From assembly GCF_003112515.1 (NCBI RefSeq), contig NZ_BEVZ01000001.1, positions 248,001-312,000 on the forward strand: DNA of 64,000 nucleotides. Reading direction: 5' to 3'. Shown here one piece after another: positions 17,323 to 24,612 of this stretch (its first letter is position 1; each line of letters begins with the position of its first letter). The position numbers were made by a program, and so were the translations under genes. Under the pieces are notes generated by a model. It saw only the letters and a list, made by a program, of their open reading frames with translations. It did no database searches and was not told the origin of the DNA. The stretch is from Streptomyces fragilis (GTDB lineage: Bacteria > Actinomycetota > Actinomycetes > Streptomycetales > Streptomycetaceae).

Positions 17323-18285
17323 TCAGGGGGTGAGGACTCCCTGGAGGAAGCGGGTCAGCAGGCTCTGCCAGGCGTCGGGCTGGTCGTGGTGGAGGAGGTG
17401 GCCGGCGTCGGGGATCTCCGCGTACTCGCCGCGCGGCAGGACGCGGACCATCTCGTGGGCCTCGGCCCGGCCCAGCTGGCCGTCCACGCCGCGCACCACC
17501 AGGGCGGGGCAGGGCACCTGCGCGAGCTCCTCCCAGTGGGCGTCGAAGGCCCAGCCGCGGCGGGCGAGCCGCATCTGCTCGGGGTCGAAGACCGGACGCC
17601 AGCCGTCCGGCGCGTGGGTCATCACCTCGGCGAAGTAGGCGGCCCGGGCCTCGCTGGGCCGCTCCACCCAGGGATCGCGGGAGAACCACTCCCGGACCTC
17701 CCCCAGCGTGGCGAACGGCGTGGGCCAGGCCGCGAGCCAGTCCTCCCACTCCCGGTGCAGCGCCGCCCCCACGGCCGCCGCGCGCATCTCCGCCAGCACC
17801 AGAGCGCGCACCAGGTCCGGCCGGGCGACGGCGAGCCGCCAGCCGACGAGCGCCCCCATGCCGTGCCCCACCACCACGGCGGGACCCATTCCCAGCTGCT
17901 CCAGGGCCGCTTCGGCGTCGGCGACGAAGGCCTCGGGGGTGAGCCCGGCCGGGCCCTCGGGGTGGTCGCTGAGCCCGTGCCCGCGCTGGTCGAGGGCGAC
18001 CGCGCGGCAACTGCCGGACAGGCCGCGCGCGGTCTGCGCCCAGTGCGAGGCACGGCCCAGCAGCCCGTGCAGTAACAGGACGCCCGGCCCTTGCGACGGC
18101 TCCGGCGGCTCCCCGCGCGGTCCGGAACCGGACCCGGCGACCTGCACGGCACCGAGCGCGGGATCCGGCGGGAAACCGTCCGGCCCCTGAGGGCCGGCCT
18201 GCCCGGCCGGCTTCGGGGGCTCGGCGAACTCCCAGGCGGCCAGGCGCAGGCCACCCGCTCCGGTCAGATCGATCCGCCGTGCCAT
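17323..18285 (-). CDS. Alpha/beta hydrolase-fold protein with altered nucleophile elbow
   Basis: The 320-residue protein has the alpha/beta-hydrolase layout: oxyanion-loop motif LLLHGLLGRASHW (about residues 69-81), VALDQRGHGLSDHP (about 93-106), nucleophile elbow VVVGHGMGALVGW (about 135-147) and C-terminal acid/His region ALVVRGVDGQLG ... IPDAGHLLHHDQP. The elbow reads G-H-G-M-G where active enzymes have G-x-S-x-G, so the catalytic Ser is replaced by Gly; the GGC codon is clear in the sequence. Either the protein is a non-hydrolytic family member, acting as binder or cofactor-free lyase, or it is inactive. A linker rich in Pro and Gly interrupts the N-terminal strands. GAGGGGG precedes the ATG at 18285. 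It converges with the ABC permease gene, 11 bp away. Confidence 0.8.
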   Translation of the reverse strand: MARRIDLTGAGGLRLAAWEFAEPPKPAGQAGPQGPDGFPPDPALGAVQVAGSGSGPRGEPPEPSQGPGVLLLHGLLGRASHWAQTARGLSGSCRAVALDQRGHGLSDHPEGPAGLTPEAFVADAEAALEQLGMGPAVVVGHGMGALVGWRLAVARPDLVRALVLAEMRAAAVGAALHREWEDWLAAWPTPFATLGEVREWFSRDPWVERPSEARAAYFAEVMTHAPDGWRPVFDPEQMRLARRGWAFDAHWEELAQVPCPALVVRGVDGQLGRAEAHEMVRVLPRGEYAEIPDAGHLLHHDQPDAWQSLLTRFLQGVLTP

Positions 18286-18376
18286 CCGTGCCCCCTCAAT
18301 GCGCGCCCTGTCGCGCGCCCATCCTTACGCCTGTCTGCCCGGTTGTGCGCTGCTTTGCGCCATCTCCCGCAGGCTA

Positions 18377-18392
18377 TCGAATCTGTATTCGA
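18377..18392. promoter_or_regulatory. Palindrome resembling an actinobacterial LexA (SOS) box
   Basis: TCGAAT-CTGT-ATTCGA is a perfect 6+6 dyad with a 4-nt spacer. The known actinobacterial SOS box is TCGAAC-N4-GTTCGA, so two symmetric positions differ. It sits about 90 bp upstream of the hydrolase start. Function is inferred. Confidence 0.35.
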
Positions 18393-18846
18393 AAACGCGG
18401 GTCCATATCGCCGACACCCCTCGTTCGAGTGACCACGGCCGGGGATTGACCGCCGTCGACGAGGGGAGATCCTGAGCGGGAGGCGGACCACTCGGGGAAA
18501 AGCGGTCCGCGGGGACGACCGACCTCGGGAGCTCGGGGCTCCGGGTCGGCACAGGGGAGGACGGGCCCCGGCACGGCCGACACCGCGCCGGGGCCCTGTT
18601 GCGTGGGTCGCCCCTCGGGGCGGGGTCCTCGGGTCATATGCCTCGCCCACCACACTGCCGCACGGTGAGCCACCTTGAAAAGGCGGGCGGCGCGAAAGAG
18701 GGCGTGCGGCACACGCGGCACGCCGTCCACGCGGGGGCGCACGACGCCCGCGAGCGACGCCGGAACACACCGGAAGCGACTCCGCGGGGCGCTCGACCCC
18801 GCGGTCGAGGGGCCCCGAACGCGGCTCCGGACGGGTTCCGGCCAAT

Positions 18847-18934
18847 TCCGGCCGGCTCCGCACGCGGCTCCGATCGACTCCGGACGTGACTCCGGCCGGC
18901 TCCGCACGCGGCTCCGGTCGACTCCGGACGTGGC
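18847..18934. repeat. Two 44-bp direct tandem repeats
   Basis: Unit 1 (18847-18890) and unit 2 (18891-18934) differ at only two positions (A/G after GGCTCCG, and GTGA/GTGG). A further partial unit follows. They lie just downstream of the iron-repressor stop codon. Confidence 0.75.
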
Positions 18935-18984
18935 TCCGGGCAGGCCCCCCGAAGGCGCACCGCGCACGGCCGCCGTGGGAACGA

Positions 18985-19677
18985 CTAGGGCTTGGCCACG
19001 AACACGTGCGAGGCGACCTCGCCGTCCAGTTCCGCGGCCTCGCCTCCGCTGCCCACCAGCAGACCGGAGGCGGACTCGGTCACGCTGACCACCGAACCGG
19101 GCTGCACGCCCGCCCGGCGCAGCGCGTACATCAGCTGCGCGTCCGTCTGGATGGGCTCGCCGATGCGGCGCACGACGACCGTCTTGCCCTCGTGACCGGG
19201 CTCCAGGTCGGCCAGCGACACCATGCCCTCGTCGAGGAACGGGTCGGCCGTGGCCTGCTGCCCGAGCTCCTCGAGGCCGGGGATGGGGTTGCCGTAGGGC
19301 GACTCGGTCGGGTGGCGGAGCAGCTCGAGGACCCGCCGTTCGACGGCCTCGCTCATCACGTGCTCCCAGCGGCAGGCCTCGGCGTGCACCTGCTCCCACT
19401 CCAGGCCGATGACGTCCACCAGCAGGCACTCGGCCAGCCGGTGCTTGCGCATCACCCGCGTCGCCAGCCGGCGGCCCTCGTCGGTCAGCTCCAGGTGACG
19501 GTCGCTGGCCACGGCGAGCAGGCCGTCCCGCTCCATCCGCGCCACCGTCTGGCTGACCGTCGGGCCGCTCTGGTCGAGCCTCTCCGCGATGCGGGCGCGC
19601 ATGGGGACCACACCTTCCTCCTCGAGCTCGAGGATGGTGCGGAGATACATCTCCGTGGTGTCGATCAGTCCGGACAT
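18985..19677 (-). CDS. dmdR1: DtxR-family iron-dependent repressor, DmdR1/DesR type
   Basis: This Fe(II)-activated repressor would control siderophore and iron-uptake genes. The 230-residue protein has the DtxR order: winged helix (residues 1-70, DTTEMYLRTILELEEEGVVPMRARIAERL, SGPTVSQTVARMERDGLL), dimerisation/metal domain with conserved ligands (HRLAECLLVDVIGLEWEQVHAEACRWEHVMSEAVERRV, including the Cys-Arg-Trp-Glu-His motif of DtxR site 2), and a C-terminal SH3-like domain. Length and sequence match the major Streptomyces iron regulator DmdR1. The ATG at 19677 matches the family start. It is divergent from the SIS-domain gene, with a DasR-like site between. In S. coelicolor an antisense gene, adm, overlaps dmdR1, and a long opposite-strand frame is present here too (18886-19707). 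Confidence 0.9.
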   Translation of the reverse strand: MSGLIDTTEMYLRTILELEEEGVVPMRARIAERLDQSGPTVSQTVARMERDGLLAVASDRHLELTDEGRRLATRVMRKHRLAECLLVDVIGLEWEQVHAEACRWEHVMSEAVERRVLELLRHPTESPYGNPIPGLEELGQQATADPFLDEGMVSLADLEPGHEGKTVVVRRIGEPIQTDAQLMYALRRAGVQPGSVVSVTESASGLLVGSGGEAAELDGEVASHVFVAKP

Positions 19678-19872
19678 ACGTGCCCCTCGCAATACATCTG
19701 CCGATAAGCCGCGCGCAGCCTCGGCGGCCAGGCCTGCCCGGCTGCTCCGGGCGGCGCGCCGACTCCGCATCCAATTCTTACGCATGCGGCCGACAACCGT
19801 GCCCTGCCGGAGGAACCGAAACGGTCCGGTCCGGCTCCCTACTGCCCCTCGGGGAACGGCCGATGCCACCCG

Positions 19873-19902
19873 TTGACACCACTGTGGTCCAGACCTCACG
19901 GT
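19873..19902 (+). promoter_or_regulatory. Promoter with DasR-responsive-element-like site
   Basis: A consensus -35 TTGACA (19873-19878) is followed at 18 nt by a weak -10 CACGGT. The spacer contains TGGTCCAGACC (19885-19895). The DasR site consensus is ACTGGTCTAGACCACT, and the core GGTC-AGACC dyad is kept with one central change. DasR would repress from this position and be released by glucosamine-6-phosphate. The site is 38 nt before the SIS-domain gene and about 190 bp from the dmdR1 start. Confidence 0.6.
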
Positions 19903-19932
19903 GATCATCGACACACAGGAGGGAGCCTGCCG

Positions 19933-20694
19933 GTGAGCGATCACGCGGACGATCTGGTCGGCCGGTACTTCGACGCGGCGGAACGGCTGCTGCGGCGGGT
20001 CCGGGTGGAGGAGACGGAGGCGATCGCCGCCGCCGGGGAACTGGTGGCGGACACGGTGGGCGCCGGAGGGCGGCTGTTCGCCTTCGGCGCGGGACACTCG
20101 TCGCTCGCCGCGCAGGACGTGGTCTACCGGGCGGGCGGCATGGCGCTGATGAACCTGCTCTCCGTGCCCGGGCTGACCGGCGTCGACGTGCGCCCGGCCA
20201 CCCTGGGCTCGGCGCTGGAGCGGGTGGAGGGGCTGGCGGCCACGGTGCTCGACGTCTCGCCGCTGCGCGCCGGGGACCTGCTGGTGGTGATCTCGCTGTC
20301 CGGGCGCAACGCGCTCCCGGTGGAGATGGCCTCCGAGGCGCGGGCGCGCGGGGTGCGGGTGGTAGGGGTGACCTCGGTGGCCTACGCGCGGGAGACCGCC
20401 CCGGGCCACCCCTCGGGCACCTTCCTGAAGGACCACTGCGACGTGGTGATCGACTCCAAGGTCGCGGTGGGCGACGCGGAGCTCACCCTGGACGGTGTGG
20501 GCGCGCCGTTCGCGTCCGCCTCCACGGTGGTGACCTCGGCCGTCATGCAGTCCGTGATGGCGGTGGCGGCCGGCGCGCTCGCGGAGCGGGGCGTGGAGCC
20601 GCCGCTGCTGCGGTCGGGCAACGTGGACGGGGGCCGCGACTGGAACGACGCGGTCTTCGAGCGGTACCGGGACCGGATCTTCCACCAGCACTGA
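19933..20694 (+). CDS. SIS-domain sugar-phosphate-binding protein (UPF0309 type)
   Basis: The 253-residue protein is a single sugar isomerase (SIS) domain: GGRLFAFGAGHSSLAAQDVVYRAGG (about residues 39-63), then LLVVISLSGRNALPVEMASEARARGVRVVGVTSV (about 116-150), which has the Ser-rich phosphate-binding turn and second strand of the fold. It lacks the additional domains of GlmS or the AgaS deaminases. I recall a Streptomyces homologue called UPF0309, a DasR-regulated gene adjacent to dmdR1. The DasR-like site in its promoter fits a role in amino-sugar metabolism, possibly isomerase or sensor, but the substrate is unproven. AGGAGGGA lies 9-10 nt before the GTG at 19933. It converges with the PAS/GAF gene across a G/C-rich hairpin. 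Confidence 0.85.
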   Translation: MSDHADDLVGRYFDAAERLLRRVRVEETEAIAAAGELVADTVGAGGRLFAFGAGHSSLAAQDVVYRAGGMALMNLLSVPGLTGVDVRPATLGSALERVEGLAATVLDVSPLRAGDLLVVISLSGRNALPVEMASEARARGVRVVGVTSVAYARETAPGHPSGTFLKDHCDVVIDSKVAVGDAELTLDGVGAPFASASTVVTSAVMQSVMAVAAGALAERGVEPPLLRSGNVDGGRDWNDAVFERYRDRIFHQH

Positions 20695-20695
20695 G

Positions 20696-20722
20696 CCCTC
20701 CCCCCCCCCGGAGAGGGGGAGC
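20696..20722. terminator. Bidirectional hairpin between convergent genes
   Basis: A CTCCCCC arm, with an 11-base C run, pairs with GGGGGAG at 20714-20720. It lies directly after the SIS gene stop and before the stop of the PAS/GAF gene on the other strand. The C homopolymer is also a likely slippage or sequencing weak point. Confidence 0.6.
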
Positions 20723-20732
20723 GCGCGCGAGG

Positions 20733-22100
20733 TCACCCGGCGGTGTTCTCCAGGGCCGCCGCCAGGTCCAGGGCGGCGGCCACCCGGCCCGCCACCTCCT
20801 CGCCGTGCGCGACGTCGTGGCGGCCGAACGGTCCCCGGGCCGGGCCGCGCAGGAAGGTCACCACGCCCAGGGTGCGGCCCCGGCTGCGCAGCGGGACGCA
20901 CAGGGCGTGCGCGGCGTCCTGCGGCCACTGCCGGGTGAACCCGGCGGCGGCGGACACCCGCACGGTGCCCGCGCGCTCCGCGCACCGCAGTGCCGGGTGC
21001 CCGGGCGGATACGGCACCGGCAGGCCCGACCGGTCGGCGCCCTCGCCGGCCCCCGGGGTGCCGAACGGGGTGGTGGCCGTCCGCACCAGGCGCAGCGGCG
21101 TCTCCTCGTCGTCCGGCACCACGCCGCCGGCCGCCCGGTCCAGCAGGGCGTGGTCGGCGAAGCCGGCGAGCGCGAAGTCCAGGTGGACCGCGGCGGCCTC
21201 CGCGGGGTTGTCGCACTCGGCCGCGGCGCGCGACGCCCGGTGCAGCTGGGCGGCACGGAAGCGGGTGACCGCGGCCTCCTGCTCGGTGGTGCGGGCCTCG
21301 GTGACGTCCTGGAACAGCCAGCCGACGCCGAGCGGGGTGGGTTCCTCGGTGAGCGGGGAGGCCAGGCGCAGGAAGCCGCTGCGCCAGCAGCGGCGCTCCC
21401 CGGGCGCGGCCCCGCCCGTCCCCGCGGCACCGCCGGACCCCGTGGGGGCGGCGACGGTGACCCACAGGTCGGCGGGGGCGGGGGGCGCGCCCTGGGCGAG
21501 GACGTGGGTCAGCGCGGCCTCCACCTCGCGGACGCCCTCGGTGAGCAGCTCGCCCAGCGGACGCCCGAGCAGCGCCGCGCGGCCGCGTCCCAGGGCGCGG
21601 GCGGCGTGGGCGTTCACCACGGCGGGGCGCAGGTCCGCGTCGACCAGGACCACGCCCCAGGGGGCGTCCGAGAAGAGGGCCTCGCTCAGGGCGAGGGAGC
21701 GTTCCAGGTCGGTCTGCGCGTCGGCCGGGCCGAAGGCGAGGTACACGCCGGCGGGTCTGCCGTCCGGGCCGGGGACGGCGGCGGACTGGGTCCGCACCAG
21801 GACGCGGCCGCCGTCCTTGGTCAGCAGCGCGAAGTCATGGACGCGGCGGCCCGGGGCGTGCATGGCGGCCATCAGGCGGGCCTCGGTGCCGGCGGCGTCG
21901 GCGGGACGGACCGCCCAGCCGGCCAGGCCGCGGCGGCCCACCGCCTCGGCGGCACTCCAGCCGAGGACGCGTTCCGCCTCACGGTTCCAGTGGGTCACCA
22001 CGCCGTCGGCGTCGAAGGCGCACAGAGCGGCGTCCATGCCGTTCAGCAGGGCGGCGAGGAGTCGGTCGCCGCACTGGTCCTCGCCGGTCGGAGCGGTCAC
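20733..22100 (-). CDS. PAS/GAF-domain sensor protein
   Basis: The 455-residue cytoplasmic protein contains a PAS domain (about residues 18-130, MDAALCAFDADGVVTHWNREAERVLGWSAAEAVGR), a second PAS-like domain (about 140-260, VVLVDADLRPAVVNAHAARALGRG) and a GAF domain (about 280-450, ending VCVPLRSRGRTLGVVTFLRGP). No histidine kinase, GGDEF or PP2C output domain follows. In Streptomyces such proteins are often kinase- or phosphatase-less relatives of PAS-GAF-PP2C regulators, so this may be a truncated or regulatory-only form. A GGGGGGAG RBS precedes the GTG at 22100; the 170 codons open upstream lack coding character. The ligand is unknown. Confidence 0.75.
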   Translation of the reverse strand: MTAPTGEDQCGDRLLAALLNGMDAALCAFDADGVVTHWNREAERVLGWSAAEAVGRRGLAGWAVRPADAAGTEARLMAAMHAPGRRVHDFALLTKDGGRVLVRTQSAAVPGPDGRPAGVYLAFGPADAQTDLERSLALSEALFSDAPWGVVLVDADLRPAVVNAHAARALGRGRAALLGRPLGELLTEGVREVEAALTHVLAQGAPPAPADLWVTVAAPTGSGGAAGTGGAAPGERRCWRSGFLRLASPLTEEPTPLGVGWLFQDVTEARTTEQEAAVTRFRAAQLHRASRAAAECDNPAEAAAVHLDFALAGFADHALLDRAAGGVVPDDEETPLRLVRTATTPFGTPGAGEGADRSGLPVPYPPGHPALRCAERAGTVRVSAAAGFTRQWPQDAAHALCVPLRSRGRTLGVVTFLRGPARGPFGRHDVAHGEEVAGRVAAALDLAAALENTAG

Positions 22101-22241
22101 GGTGGCTCCCCCCTGTCCTGGGCCGTGGGGCTCCCATTCAACTCCACGACCCCCTCCCGGAACACCACTTTCACCGACCCTCTCCGCTCCTCCCGCCCCC
22201 CCGGTCGAGGGGCCGGCCTGGGGGGCGGTGGGAAAAAGGCG

Positions 22242-22270
22242 TTGTTCCGCGGCGGCCCCGGTCGTACGGT
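22242..22270 (+). promoter_or_regulatory. Predicted vegetative promoter for the orphan small ORF
   Basis: TTGTTC (22242-22247), a 17-nt spacer and TACGGT (22265-22270) fit the HrdB-type -35/-10 pattern. The expected start of transcription is about 22277, a few bases before the strong RBS at 22284. Confidence 0.5.
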
Positions 22271-22302
22271 GGGGCCACACGGGAAAGGAGGTGATCGGGT
22301 AC

Positions 22303-22341
22303 ATGAGTGACACCCGGACGCGTGAGGTGGCTGCGGGCTGA
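22303..22341 (+). CDS. Orphan 12-codon small ORF with anti-SD-perfect RBS
   Basis: ATG at 22303 reads M-S-D-T-R-T-R-E-V-A-A-G and stops at 22339-22341. It is preceded by AAAGGAGGTGATC (22284-22296), which is complementary over 13 nt to the 3' end of 16S rRNA, with a 6-nt gap to the ATG. A plausible promoter lies upstream. The stop codon is inside a small hairpin (CGGGCT-GAG-AGCCCG), followed by GGGCC-TC-GGCCC and a long inverted repeat at 22388-22449. No larger plus-strand gene follows, since citrate synthase is on the other strand. It could be a microprotein, a leader peptide of an attenuated transcript, or a translated sRNA. No family is recognised. Confidence 0.5.
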   Translation: MSDTRTREVAAG

Positions 22342-22387
22342 GAGCCCGTGACCACGACGGGCCTCGGCCCAGCACCAGCAGTCACCC

Positions 22388-22478
22388 GACCCGCGAGCTC
22401 GCCGGCACGTCCGGCCGGCCCCCTTCCGTGGGACCAGAGCTCGCGGGTCGTTCCCTTTCCCGGGACGGGACGACCCGC
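22388..22478. terminator. Mutually exclusive inverted repeats downstream of the small ORF
   Basis: GACCCGCGAGCTC (22388-22400) pairs perfectly with GAGCTCGCGGGTC (22437-22449). The latter's GCGGGTCGT part (22443-22451) can instead pair with ACGACCCGC (22470-22478). This is the geometry of a terminator/antiterminator switch. The second hairpin also serves as a terminator for citrate synthase on the minus strand. Confidence 0.5.
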
Positions 22479-22486
22479 GGCGGGGT

Positions 22487-23587
22487 TCAGCGCGCGATGT
22501 CCCCGTAGCCCTCGATCGCCTCGACCGGCCGCGACGCCGGTCCGACGTACCGCGCGGAGGGCCGCACCAGCCGCCCCGTCCGCTTCTGCTCCAGGATGTG
22601 CGCGGACCACCCCGCCGTGCGGGCGCAGGTGAACATCGACGTGAACATGTGCGCCGGCACCTCGGCGAAGTCGAGGACGATGGCCGCCCAGAACTCCACG
22701 TTGGTGGCCAGCACCCGGTCCGGCCGGCGCGCGTGCAGTTCGGCCAGCGCCGCCTTCTCCAGCGCCTCGGCGACCTCGTACCGCGGCGCGCCCAGCTCGC
22801 GGGCGGTGCGCCGCAGCACCCGGGCGCGCGGGTCCTCGGCCCGGTAGACGCGGTGACCGAAGCCCATCAGCCGCTCGCCGCGGTCCAGCGCGCCCCGCAC
22901 GTACGCGTCGGCGTCCCCGGTGCGCTCGATCTCCTCGATCATGCCGAGCACCCGCGAGGGAGCCCCGCCGTGCAGCGGGCCGGACATCGCGCCGACCGCG
23001 CCGGAGAGCGCCGCCGCCACGTCCGCGCCGGTGGAGGCGATGACCCGCGCGGTGAACGTGGAGGCGTTCATGCCGTGCTCGGCGGCCGAGGTCCAGTAGG
23101 CGTCGACGGCGGCCACGTGCTTCGGGTCCGGCTCGCCGCGCCAGCGGATCATGAACCGCTCGGCGATGGAGTTCGCCTTGTCGATCTCCTTCTGCGGCAC
23201 CATCGGCACGCCCTGCCCGCGCGCCGACTGGGCGACGTAGGACAGCGCCATCACGGCCGCGCGGGCGAGGTCGTCACGGGCCTGTTCCACGGAGATGTCC
23301 AGCAGGGGCCGAAGACCCCAGGCGGGCGCGAGCATCGCGAGCGCCGCCTGCACGTCCACGCGGACGTCGCCGGAGTGGACCGGGATGGGGAACGGCTCGG
23401 CGGGCGGCAGGCCGGGGTTGAACGACCCGTCGACCAGCAGGCCCCAGACGTGACCGAACCCGACCGTGCCCACCAGGTCCTCGATGTCGACGCCCCGGTA
23501 CCGGAGCGCGCCGCCCTCCTTGTCCGGTTCGGCGATCTCCGTCTCGAATGCGACGACTCCCTCGAGCCCGGGAACGAAGTCGGACAT
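22487..23587 (-). CDS. Citrate synthase (second, citrate-synthase-2-like paralogue)
   Basis: Condenses oxaloacetate with acetyl-CoA (or, in some relatives, propionyl-CoA). The 366-residue protein is full-length for the short bacterial type. Catalytic elements are MSGPLHGGAPSRV (active His, about residue 201), LMGFGHRVYRAEDPRA (active His, about 240) and VEFWAAIVLDF (region of the active Asp, about 291), with FTSMFTCARTAGWSAHILEQ near the CoA site. A GAGGAG RBS precedes the ATG at 23587. Streptomyces carry several citrate-synthase paralogues; this one sits beside pdxH rather than other TCA genes, so the main TCA role may belong to another copy. Confidence 0.9.
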   Translation of the reverse strand: MSDFVPGLEGVVAFETEIAEPDKEGGALRYRGVDIEDLVGTVGFGHVWGLLVDGSFNPGLPPAEPFPIPVHSGDVRVDVQAALAMLAPAWGLRPLLDISVEQARDDLARAAVMALSYVAQSARGQGVPMVPQKEIDKANSIAERFMIRWRGEPDPKHVAAVDAYWTSAAEHGMNASTFTARVIASTGADVAAALSGAVGAMSGPLHGGAPSRVLGMIEEIERTGDADAYVRGALDRGERLMGFGHRVYRAEDPRARVLRRTARELGAPRYEVAEALEKAALAELHARRPDRVLATNVEFWAAIVLDFAEVPAHMFTSMFTCARTAGWSAHILEQKRTGRLVRPSARYVGPASRPVEAIEGYGDIAR

Positions 23588-23805
23588 GTGCGGCTCCTCG
23601 ACGTTTGTAGGGGGTGCGGGTCCGCCCCGTGCATCGGATCGTATCCACGAGTGCCACTTTTGGGGAGAGGCGCGGCACTCAGTGCCACCTTCAATCCACC
23701 CGGTGCGGGCCTGACAGCACCCCCGGCCCACCGGTGCCCCCGGGCGCCCGCACGCGCCGCCGGTCCGCGACCCGAACGTGCCTGCGCATGCGGCAAGATG
23801 ATCCC

Positions 23806-24513
23806 GTGACCGACCGAGAAGCCGCCCTCGACCCGTCCGACGACACCGTTCCCGCCACCGCCCTCGCGCCCGACCCGGCCGCGATGCGCCGGCACTACGA
23901 GGCGGAGGGGCTGGTCAGGTCCCAGCTGGCCGGCACGCCCGTGGAGCAGTTCGGCCGCTGGTTCCGGGAGGCCACGGACAACCCCGCGGTGTTCGAGCCG
24001 AACGCGATGGTGGTCTCCACGGCCGACGCCCAGGGCCGCCCCAGCTCGCGGACGGTGCTGCTCAAGCACTACGACGAGCGCGGGTTCGTCTTCTACACCA
24101 ACTACGGCTCCCGCAAGGGCCGCGAGCTCACCGAGAACCCGCACGTGTCGCTGCTGTTCCCCTGGTACCCGCTGGCCCGGCAGGTGATCGTCACCGGCAC
24201 GGCCGCCCGCACCGGCCGGGACGAGACCGCCGCCTACTTCCGCACCCGGCCGCACGGTTCGCAGCTGGGCGCCTGGGCCAGCGAACAGTCCACGGTGATC
24301 TCCTCGCGCGAGGAGCTGGACCGCGCCTTCACCGAGCTGGACGCCCGCTACCCGGCCGACGAACAGGTGCCCGTCCCGCCGCACTGGGGCGGCTTCCGGG
24401 TCGTGCCGCAGAGCGTGGAGTTCTGGCAGGGCCGCAGCAACCGGCTGCACGACCGGCTCCGCTACGTGGCGCTGCCGGGCGGCGGCTGGCGGACCGAGCG
24501 CCTCAGCCCTTGA
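23806..24513 (+). CDS. pdxH: Pyridoxamine 5'-phosphate oxidase
   Basis: PdxH oxidises pyridoxine/pyridoxamine 5'-phosphate to pyridoxal 5'-phosphate with FMN and O2. The 235-residue protein is typical in length: [27 protein letters not shown], then the FMN-binding [43 protein letters not shown] (about residues 65-108), [18 protein letters not shown] (the PNPOx C-terminal signature, about 204-222). The GTG at 23806 is preferred. CAAGAT (23793-23798) lies 7 nt before it and there is no RBS, so the mRNA may be leaderless. It is divergent from citrate synthase and converges with the TetR gene across a small tandem repeat. Confidence 0.95.
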   Translation: MTDREAALDPSDDTVPATALAPDPAAMRRHYEAEGLVRSQLAGTPVEQFGRWFREATDNPAVFEPNAMVVSTADAQGRPSSRTVLLKHYDERGFVFYTNYGSRKGRELTENPHVSLLFPWYPLARQVIVTGTAARTGRDETAAYFRTRPHGSQLGAWASEQSTVISSREELDRAFTELDARYPADEQVPVPPHWGGFRVVPQSVEFWQGRSNRLHDRLRYVALPGGGWRTERLSP

Positions 24514-24612
24514 GCGGCGGACCGAGCGCCGGAGCCCCCTGAGCGGCGGCCCAGCACGGCGGACCCAGTGCCTCAGCCTTGAGCGGCGGGCCCAGCGCCT
24601 CAGTCCCCGAGC
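24500..24612. repeat. Tandem copies of a GAGCGGCGG(A/G)CC(C/G)AGCGCCTCAG-like unit between pdxH and tetR
   Basis: Four or five degenerate copies, about 23-45 nt apart, link the 3' ends of two convergent genes and overlap both coding ends. They look like duplications of the last codons of pdxH (GAGCGCCTCAGCCCTTGA) and of the TetR 3' end. Confidence 0.6.

Larger units (their letters stand above)
18286..18984. other. 700-bp intergenic region with palindrome and 44-bp repeat, no gene seen
   Basis: This gap lies between the starts of the hydrolase operon and the end of the iron-repressor gene, both on the minus strand. It contains an SOS-box-like palindrome (18377-18392) near the hydrolase promoter and a 44-bp tandem repeat near the repressor 3' end. 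Open frames here are Arg/Ala-rich and lack RBS or codon bias typical of the neighbours. Confidence 0.5.

Noticed and set aside
20805..22310. 501-codon plus-strand frame opposite the PAS/GAF gene
   Set aside because: His/Gln/Gly-rich antisense shadow; the minus frame has PAS and GAF domains and an RBS.
22330..22380. CTGAGA and nearby ACC motifs suggesting a TPP riboswitch
   Set aside because: The conserved second half of the TPP aptamer is missing and no thiamine gene follows on that strand.
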